The position numbers and the translations under genes were made by a program. A model generated the notes under the pieces. The model was not told the origin of the DNA. It saw nothing but the letters and a program-made list of their open reading frames with translations, and searched no databases. Source: Myxococcales bacterium (GTDB taxonomy: Bacteria > Myxococcota > Polyangia > Polyangiales > Polyangiaceae). From it: DNA of 13,254 nt. The DNA lies in contig JAGQIY010000515.1 in the NCBI GenBank assembly GCA_020430865.1, positions 1 through 13,254 on the forward strand, given 5' to 3'. Shown here piece after piece: positions 6,242 through 13,254 of this stretch (position 1 is its first letter; every line of letters starts with the position of its first letter).

Positions 6242-7261
6242 ATGTGGTCACTGACTCTCGAGCCCGAACCCACGCTGAACTCGGACACACCGGTCCCCGA
6301 ACGCTTGCCTGGTGAGGCGCGAATCCGAGTCCGTCAAGCGGGGGTATGCGACACGGATCTGCAGCTGGCCAGGGGCTACATGGGATTCAAGGGGATCCCG
6401 GGACACGAGTTCGTGGGTGAGGTGGTCGAGGCCGAGAGCGAGCAGCTGATGGGCAAGCGCGTGGTGGGCGACATCAACGCGGGCTGCGGTGAGTGCGCGG
6501 ACTGCTCGAGCGAGCACCTGTCAGGCCATCACTGCAGCCGCCGAAGCGTGCTGGGAATTCTGGGGCGCTCGGGCGCATTCGCCGAGCAGCTGTGCCTGCC
6601 GGAGCGGTGCCTGGTGACGGTGCCTGAGGGGGTGAGGGATGAGGCGGCGGTCTTTGCAGAGCCGCTGGCCGCGGCGCTGCACGTCCTGGACGAACTACCC
6701 GAAGGATTCAGTACCGAAGCCACCATGGCGGCCCCCGCCGTCGTGCTCGGCGACGGCAAGCTGGGCCTGCTCATCGCGGCGGCGCTCGCTGGCAGTGGTC
6801 TCCACGTGGTGCTGATCGGACACCACGAGAACAAGCTCGCGATGCTTCCACAGCTGTGTGAGCCGAGCCGCGTGCGAGGTCACCTGGAGCGAGAGCTGGA
6901 CGAGGACCCCAAGCTCACGGAAGCCCTCTCCGCGGCGCCGCTGGTGGTCGAGGCCACGGGCTCTGCGAACGCCCTCGGGCGCGCCTTCGAGCTGGTGCGC
7001 CCGAGGGGCACGGTGGTGCTGAAGACGACGGTTGCGGATCCGCTGAGCCTCGATCTGGCGCCGGTCGTGATCAACGAGCTCAGGCTCGTCGGCTCCCGCT
7101 GCGGGGACATGCGCCGTGCCGTAGAGGTGCTCGAGCGCGGTGACGTGGTTCCTCTCCCCCTGATCCAGGCTCGCTATCCCTTGCATGAGGCCGACAAGGC
7201 CCTGGAGCACGCCGGGCGCAAGGGCGTGCTCAAGGTGCTGATCGATCACCTGGCTTCGTAG
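6242..7261 (+). CDS. Zinc-dependent medium-chain dehydrogenase (MDR superfamily)
   Basis: A 339-aa NAD(P)-dependent dehydrogenase of the alcohol/polyol dehydrogenase type. Catalytic-zinc candidates are Cys36 (VCDTDL), the His55-Glu56 pair in GHEFVGEV, and Glu140 in FAEPLAAAL. A structural-zinc lobe is present with Cys82, Cys85, Cys88 and Cys98. The nucleotide fold follows, with Gly170-x-Gly172-x2-Gly175 (GDGKLG). Later blocks (VVEATGS, LVRPRGTVVLKTT, VGSRCG, YPLHEADKAL) match the MDR subgroup I know as cd08242, whose substrate is undefined. His194-His195 replace the acidic residue that often ends strand 2 in NAD-specific members, so NADP use is possible. ATG 6242 is preceded by AAGGTG about 8 nt upstream. 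It is probably monocistronic: divergent from the HDOD gene and convergent with isocitrate dehydrogenase. Confidence 0.92.
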   Translation: MWSLTLEPEPTLNSDTPVPERLPGEARIRVRQAGVCDTDLQLARGYMGFKGIPGHEFVGEVVEAESEQLMGKRVVGDINAGCGECADCSSEHLSGHHCSRRSVLGILGRSGAFAEQLCLPERCLVTVPEGVRDEAAVFAEPLAAALHVLDELPEGFSTEATMAAPAVVLGDGKLGLLIAAALAGSGLHVVLIGHHENKLAMLPQLCEPSRVRGHLERELDEDPKLTEALSAAPLVVEATGSANALGRAFELVRPRGTVVLKTTVADPLSLDLAPVVINELRLVGSRCGDMRRAVEVLERGDVVPLPLIQARYPLHEADKALEHAGRKGVLKVLIDHLAS

Positions 7262-7273
7262 CTCGGCACGCGA

Positions 7274-7305
7274 AGTGGCCGCGCCCCGACAGGAACGCGG
7301 CCGCT
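7274..7305. terminator. Hairpin between convergent dehydrogenase genes, likely bidirectional terminator
   Basis: AGTGGCCGCG (7274-7283) pairs with CGCGGCCGCT (7296-7305) over ten base pairs, including one G-U pair, around a 12-base loop. It starts 13 nt after the MDR dehydrogenase stop and ends 20 nt before the isocitrate dehydrogenase stop. There is no T-run on either side. Confidence 0.5.
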
Positions 7306-7324
7306 GCCGACTCGGCGACTGGGC

Positions 7325-9613
<2,289 letters not shown>

Positions 9614-9658
9614 TCAACCCGCGCGACGCGGCTAGTGCTTGGCGCTGAGCCTAGAATG

Positions 9659-9673
9659 CGCGCAACTTGCGCG
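9659..9673. promoter_or_regulatory. Perfect 7+1+7 dyad upstream of isocitrate dehydrogenase
   Basis: CGCGCAACTTGCGCG is a perfect inverted repeat around a single central C, lying 112 nt upstream of the isocitrate dehydrogenase start. A GGGTTT-type GGGGGTGAGG element follows within 20 nt. The 282-nt gap (9548-9829) also has an 11-nt direct repeat, GCGCGACGCGG, at 9583-9593 and 9621-9631, and a CGACCG/CGGTCG dyad (9755-9760 and 9780-9785) just after the endopeptidase gene. No convincing sigma-70 promoter could be picked out. A role as operator is inference. Confidence 0.35.
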
Positions 9674-9829
9674 GGTTTGGGGGGTGAGGAGCGGTGTTTC
9701 GCGCGGCGTTTCCGACCGCGCAGCGGTGGCTTGCGCGAAAACCTTCGTCACAGCCGACCGACGCGACCCGCCTGGTGGCCGGTCGAGGTCCCCCGGGTAT
9801 CACTCGCAATCCGGAGCACCCCTGCCCTC

Positions 9830-10612
9830 TCACCCCTCGTCGCCGTCGGCGCGGCGCTTGCTCTGCTCCTTGCAGATTTCGCTCTGCCGCTTGGGGCAGC
9901 TTATTCTCACGTGGAAATGATCGTCATGGGCGCTGGAGTTGGCTGGTTGCTTGAGCAGCACCGCGGCCTTGCTCACGTAGCTCCTGAAGCGCTTGTCATG
10001 ACGCGCGAAATCCAGCAGGCGCTTGCGCAGCGGGGTCGAGACGAAGACGTGGCTCAGGCCGGCGCGGGTGTCGTCGACCCAGCTCTTGACGAGCAGCCAG
10101 TTGCGGTAGTCGTCGAACTGCAGGCCGCTGCCGTCCTTGGCCTTGCCGTTGCCGTCGAAGGCCACCATGTGCTTGGCCTGAATCGGCTTGCCCTTCGAGT
10201 TCAGCATGTAGAACGCGACGTCCGCGTCACGGCCGCTCTGATGACTGGCGTGACCCGAAAGCTGGCCACCATTCTTTGCGGAAATGTCTCCAACCAAGAG
10301 GCGCGAGCCGTGGGCGTAGCGCCCGATCTGCTTGGCCGTGCGCTTGAGCATCAGGATCAGCGCGGGGTGCCCATAGGCGAGCTTTGAGTTGCGGACGCGA
10401 ACGTACTTGCTGGACTTCAGACGCTTGGCGCGCAGCTGAAAGCCGTCGTTCGGGTGACCCACGGTCAACGACATGAGCGAGTAGGGCGACTTGCGGAACT
10501 TCGCGGGGAGCTTCTTCTCCAGCTCGTCTCGCCTGCTACCGGCCAGCGCCGGCAGGCTGACCGCAAGCAAAGCCAAGACGCTCAGCACGAGCAGCAGGCT
10601 CGAACGTCGCAC
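9830..10612 (-). CDS. mepA: Penicillin-insensitive murein endopeptidase, MepA-like (peptidase M74)
   Basis: A 260-aa exported zinc peptidase predicted to cut DD- and LD-crosslinks between peptidoglycan stem peptides in the periplasm. The signal peptide runs from MRR through a Leu-rich core to ALA (about residue 24). Both M74 zinc motifs are visible: GHASHQSGRDAD (120-131), giving His121, His124 and Asp131, and HDDHFHVRI (229-237), giving His229, His232 and His234. The spacing of His124 and Asp131 equals that of E. coli MepA His113 and Asp120. Cys239 and Cys247 could form a disulphide. GTG 10612 is chosen because it places Arg-Arg before the hydrophobic core; a GGGGGTGAGG element abuts this codon. 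The last 20 residues are basic and probably flexible. It is divergent from the transporter and lies 282 nt upstream of isocitrate dehydrogenase. Confidence 0.92.
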   Translation of the reverse strand: MRRSSLLLVLSVLALLAVSLPALAGSRRDELEKKLPAKFRKSPYSLMSLTVGHPNDGFQLRAKRLKSSKYVRVRNSKLAYGHPALILMLKRTAKQIGRYAHGSRLLVGDISAKNGGQLSGHASHQSGRDADVAFYMLNSKGKPIQAKHMVAFDGNGKAKDGSGLQFDDYRNWLLVKSWVDDTRAGLSHVFVSTPLRKRLLDFARHDKRFRSYVSKAAVLLKQPANSSAHDDHFHVRISCPKRQSEICKEQSKRRADGDEG

Positions 10613-10801
10613 CTCACCCCCAACCCTGAACCCTCGGACTTCGCGCTTGGCGAAGCCTGCCTGATTTTCCGCAGAACGTTTGATCTCGCACCTCCCTCGT
10701 CGGCTATCGCTGAGTGCCCCCGACCTAGCAGTCCTCGTTGGACGTGCAAACGCTCGAGCGATTCTGCAAAAGTCCCAAGGTTCTTGCGCAGTTGATCTAG
10801 C

Positions 10802-12214
10802 ATGCGCGCGATGTCGACGGAGGGTGGGGAGGCGCAGGCAAAGCCCGGCTATCCGTGGTTGCGCTTGCTGCTCGGGCCGCTCTCCGCAGCGTTGGCCTAC
10901 TTCTTGGCTCGCTATGCCGGGCTCGCCAGTCCAGCCGCCTTCACCGCGGGCGTGACCGCTTGGTGCGCCCTGTGGTGGGTCACCGAACCCGTGCCGATCC
11001 CGGTGACGAGCCTGCTACCGTTCGCGCTGTTCCCGCTCACCGGCGTGCTCAGCCACGGCGAGGTCGCGAAGTCGTATGGCCACACGCTGATCCTGCTGCT
11101 GCTCGGCGGCTTCGTGCTCTCGACCGCAATGGAGAAGAGCGGCGCTCATCGGCGAGTAGCTCTCGGCATGGTGCGCCTGGTTGGCGGGCGGGGTCGACGC
11201 CTGGTGCTGGGCTTCATGCTGGCGACCGGGCTCACCAGCATGTGGATCTCCAACACCGCCACGACGCTGATGATGTTGCCGGTCGCCCTGGCGGTCATCG
11301 AACGCGACGAGAGCGAGCGCCTCGGGGTGCCGCTGCTCCTCGGCATCGGCTACTCATCGAGCATCGGTGGGCTCGGTACACCGGTGGGGACGCCGCCCAA
11401 CGTGATCTTCATGGGTGTCTACAAGGAGCTCACCGGCACCGAGGTGAGCTTCGTCGACTGGATGAAGATCGGCGTGCCGGTCGCCCTGCTGCTGATCCCG
11501 GCCGCCTGGCTCCTGCTCACCCGTAACCTCGGGGAAACGGGAACCGTCACGATCCAGAAGCTCGGGAGCTGGCGCAAGCCGGAGACACGAGTCCTGATCG
11601 TCTTCGCCATCACCGCGCTGCTCTGGATCACTCGCACCGAGCCAGGAGGCGGCTGGGCCGGCTTGATCGGCCAGAAGGGGATCGGCGACGCGACCATCGC
11701 GCTGTTCATGTGCGTGGTGATGTTCGTCTGCCCCGACGGCGAAGGCGGTCAGCTGCTCGACTGGCCCACCGCGAACAAGATCCCATGGGGATTGCTCATC
11801 CTGTTTGGCGGTGGCATCGCCATCGCCAGCGCCTTCGAGAAGTCAGGGCTCAGCCAGGCTCTGGGCGGCGCGCTGAGTGGGCTCGCGGGCGCTCCGTTGA
11901 TCTTGACCATCGCCGGACTCTGCCTCGCCGTGACCTTCCTCACCGAGGTGACGAGCAACACGGCGACCGCGACGCTGTTGATGCCAGTGCTCGGCGCCGC
12001 GGCCATCGCCGCTGGGCTCGACCCCAAGCTGCTGATGATCCCCGCGGCGCTCAGCGCGAGCTGCGCATTCATGCTGCCGGTAGCCACCGCGCCCAACGCC
12101 ATCGTGTTCGGCACGGGCCAGGTGAAGGCCTCGCGCATGGCGCGGGAGGGCTTCGGACTGAACCTCGCGGGCGTCGTCATCGTGACGCTGTGCTGCTACG
12201 CGCTGCTCGGCTGA
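10802..12214 (+). CDS. SLC13/DASS-family sodium:anion symporter
   Basis: A 470-aa inner-membrane protein of the divalent anion:sodium symporter (DASS, SLC13) family, which imports di- or tricarboxylates (or sulfate in some members) with sodium. It shows the family's inverted-repeat architecture with two SNT signatures: Ser150-Asn151-Thr152 (WISNTATT) and Ser385-Asn386-Thr387 (VTSNTATAT), each paired with a later loop, GTPPN (196-200) and TAPNAI (429-434). The first SNT has the same numbers as in the Vibrio cholerae transporter VcINDY. About a dozen hydrophobic segments fill the chain, and the length is normal. The exact substrate cannot be read from sequence. ATG 10802 is used; ATG 10811 is a close alternative and neither has a Shine-Dalgarno site. 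The reductase gene follows after 69 nt in the same direction. Confidence 0.93.
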   Translation: MRAMSTEGGEAQAKPGYPWLRLLLGPLSAALAYFLARYAGLASPAAFTAGVTAWCALWWVTEPVPIPVTSLLPFALFPLTGVLSHGEVAKSYGHTLILLLLGGFVLSTAMEKSGAHRRVALGMVRLVGGRGRRLVLGFMLATGLTSMWISNTATTLMMLPVALAVIERDESERLGVPLLLGIGYSSSIGGLGTPVGTPPNVIFMGVYKELTGTEVSFVDWMKIGVPVALLLIPAAWLLLTRNLGETGTVTIQKLGSWRKPETRVLIVFAITALLWITRTEPGGGWAGLIGQKGIGDATIALFMCVVMFVCPDGEGGQLLDWPTANKIPWGLLILFGGGIAIASAFEKSGLSQALGGALSGLAGAPLILTIAGLCLAVTFLTEVTSNTATATLLMPVLGAAAIAAGLDPKLLMIPAALSASCAFMLPVATAPNAIVFGTGQVKASRMAREGFGLNLAGVVIVTLCCYALLG

Positions 12215-12229
12215 GCCGCGGCGCGCGGC
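12215..12229 (+). terminator. Short GC hairpin just after the transporter stop
   Basis: GCCGCG (12215-12220) pairs with CGCGGC (12224-12229) across a three-base loop, directly after the transporter stop codon. There is no T-run. It could attenuate transcription into the downstream reductase gene, but in sequence this GC-rich a stem of this size may be chance. Confidence 0.25.
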
Positions 12230-12283
12230 GTCATCGCGACGCTTGCGCTCGAGCTGCCCCTGCCCGCAGACTCTCGCCCCACG

Positions 12284-13254
12284 ATGATCGTCGTCTTCGG
12301 AGCCACGGGTTTCACCGGGCGCTTGTGCGTCGAGGCGCTGCGGGAGCTCGGCGTGAAGGACGTGGTGCTCGGCGGTCGCAGTCGGTCGGCGCTGCAGCAG
12401 CTCAGCGCGGAAACGGGCTTCAAGCATCGCGTCGCCGACGCGACGGACAGCCAGAGCCTGCGGGAGCTGGTGCGCGGGGCTCATGTCGTCGTGAGCTGCG
12501 CCGGACCCTTCGCGCGTTTCGGAGAGCCGGTGGTCAGCGCCGCACTGCACGCCAAGGCCCACTTCCTCGACACCACCGGCGAGCAGGCCTACATGATGCG
12601 CGTCGTCGAGCGCTACCATGGCGCCGCCGTGCTGGCGAAGGTCGCGGTGGTGAACGCCCACGCCTTCGAGTTCGCCCTGGGCAGCTGCGCCGCTTCGCTC
12701 CTCGCGGAAATATATCCCGAGCTCGATACGCTTCACGTCTTCAATCGGGTTCAGGGGGTGAGGAACATCGGAGCCAGCCGCGGCACTCTGAAGAGCGCGC
12801 TGGGTGCCCTGGCCGAGGCCGGCTACGAGCGTAAACGAGGCGTGCTGGTGCCGCGCGGCGTGTCTCCACTACCACGCCGCGTCTGCTTTCCCGACGACGG
12901 CAGCGTCGAGTACGCGGTGCCGTTTCCGGGAGGCGAAGCGATTCACCTGGTGAAGCTGCATCCTCAGCTGAAGAACGTCAGCACGAACCTCGTCGTACCG
13001 AGCCGCCTGGCGGCGCCGCTGATGGCCGCCTGGTCGCTCAAGGGTGCTTACAAGAGAGCCTACGAGCGCGGCTGGCTCGAAGACGTCGAGGCGCGCATCG
13101 ATCAGGGCAGCGAGGGCCCGAGCGCGGACCAGCGCCGCCAGCAAGCGTTCAAGGTGCTGGCCCAGGGCAGCGTCAACGGCAAGAGCGGCAGCGAGCGCAG
13201 CGTGCTCGTCACCGGGTTCGATCCTTACGGAATCACCGCGCGCTGCATCGCCAT
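12284..13254 (+). CDS. Saccharopine dehydrogenase-like / trans-acting enoyl reductase family protein (3' end outside window)
   Basis: The frame is open from ATG 12284 to the window edge (323 codons plus two bases), so the C-terminus is missing, probably some 60-100 residues judging from relatives of about 380-420 aa. The N-terminus is a Rossmann nucleotide-binding fold: IVVFGATGFTGR (residues 2-13) with the GxTGxTG glycines. The family blocks VVVSCAGPFARFG (68-80), FLDTTGEQAYM (94-104) and the late GFDPYGITA (311-319) are present. This group is usually annotated as saccharopine dehydrogenase family or trans-acting enoyl reductase; members act on varied, mostly unknown substrates, and lysine metabolism is not implied. 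The start lies exactly at the fold's first strand, but no ribosome site is visible. It may be co-transcribed with the transporter 69 nt upstream. Confidence 0.88.
   Translation, partial: MIVVFGATGFTGRLCVEALRELGVKDVVLGGRSRSALQQLSAETGFKHRVADATDSQSLRELVRGAHVVVSCAGPFARFGEPVVSAALHAKAHFLDTTGEQAYMMRVVERYHGAAVLAKVAVVNAHAFEFALGSCAASLLAEIYPELDTLHVFNRVQGVRNIGASRGTLKSALGALAEAGYERKRGVLVPRGVSPLPRRVCFPDDGSVEYAVPFPGGEAIHLVKLHPQLKNVSTNLVVPSRLAAPLMAAWSLKGAYKRAYERGWLEDVEARIDQGSEGPSADQRRQQAFKVLAQGSVNGKSGSERSVLVTGFDPYGITARCIA

Noticed and set aside
5217..6290. Longer 357-residue form of the HDOD protein
   Set aside because: The extra N-terminus reaches past the start of the divergent dehydrogenase gene and has no domain character; ATG 6077 has a clear ribosome site.
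10582..10803. Minus-strand 73-codon frame in the endopeptidase/transporter divergent region
   Set aside because: The start region looks mildly helical, but it overlaps the endopeptidase start and transporter start, has no ribosome site, and ends in a Cys/Arg-rich tail without a family match.
11843..12736. Minus-strand open frame of 297 codons opposite the transporter and reductase
   Set aside because: Spans the junction of two well-supported plus-strand genes, and its translation is His/Arg/Gln-rich without domains.
11710..12834. Plus-strand open frame of 374 codons overlapping the transporter end and reductase start
   Set aside because: Out of frame with both real proteins and almost entirely Arg/Ala/Gly. 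The true reductase frame is the one starting at 12284, which stays open to the window edge.

Overview
The window is GC-rich, densely coded bacterial chromosome. Several traits suggest a myxobacterium-like Myxococcota (Polyangia/Sorangiineae type): a Ser/Thr kinase with a zinc-finger N-terminus and membrane C-terminus, many exported proteins of unknown function, strong third-position GC bias that opens long antisense frames, and weak Shine-Dalgarno sites at several starts. This is an inference from gene content; there is no rRNA or other taxonomic marker. I see no tRNA, rRNA, CRISPR array, transposase, integrase or phage gene. It reads as core or near-core chromosome, not a mobile island.

Layout, left to right. 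(1) A membrane Ser/Thr protein kinase (+, 41-1930) converges on a small lipoprotein of unknown function (-, 2007-2564), with a strong GC hairpin between the stops. (2) A LOG/TIGR00725-like Rossmann protein (-, 2778-3284) is divergent from a MAPEG-family membrane protein (+, 3352-3780). (3) The MAPEG gene converges on a plant-type [2Fe-2S] ferredoxin (-, 3790-4107). (4) Across a 177-nt divergent region holding three consecutive inverted repeats lies a predicted outer-membrane barrel protein (+, 4285-5211). (5) It converges, with 5 nt between stops, on an HDOD signalling protein (-, 5217-6077). (6) The HDOD gene is divergent from a zinc-type MDR dehydrogenase (+, 6242-7261). (7) That gene converges, over a hairpin, on monomeric NADP-isocitrate dehydrogenase (-, 7325-9547). 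(8) Upstream on the same strand is a MepA-like murein endopeptidase (-, 9830-10612). (9) Divergent from it are an SLC13/DASS anion transporter (+, 10802-12214) and a saccharopine dehydrogenase-like reductase that runs off the right edge (+, 12284-13254).

Almost every neighbouring pair is convergent or divergent, so most genes are probably transcribed singly. Only transporter to reductase (69-nt gap) and perhaps endopeptidase to isocitrate dehydrogenase (282-nt gap) could be co-transcribed. The metabolic genes (isocitrate dehydrogenase, DASS transporter for dicarboxylates or citrate, MDR dehydrogenase) touch central carbon metabolism, but nothing in the sequence ties them into one pathway. There is no clear multi-gene novel system. 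The most unusual items are the kinase's internally duplicated membrane module with a shortened kinase C-lobe, a recurrent GGGGGTGAGG element (five exact copies on both strands), and the dyad clusters in divergent intergenic regions.
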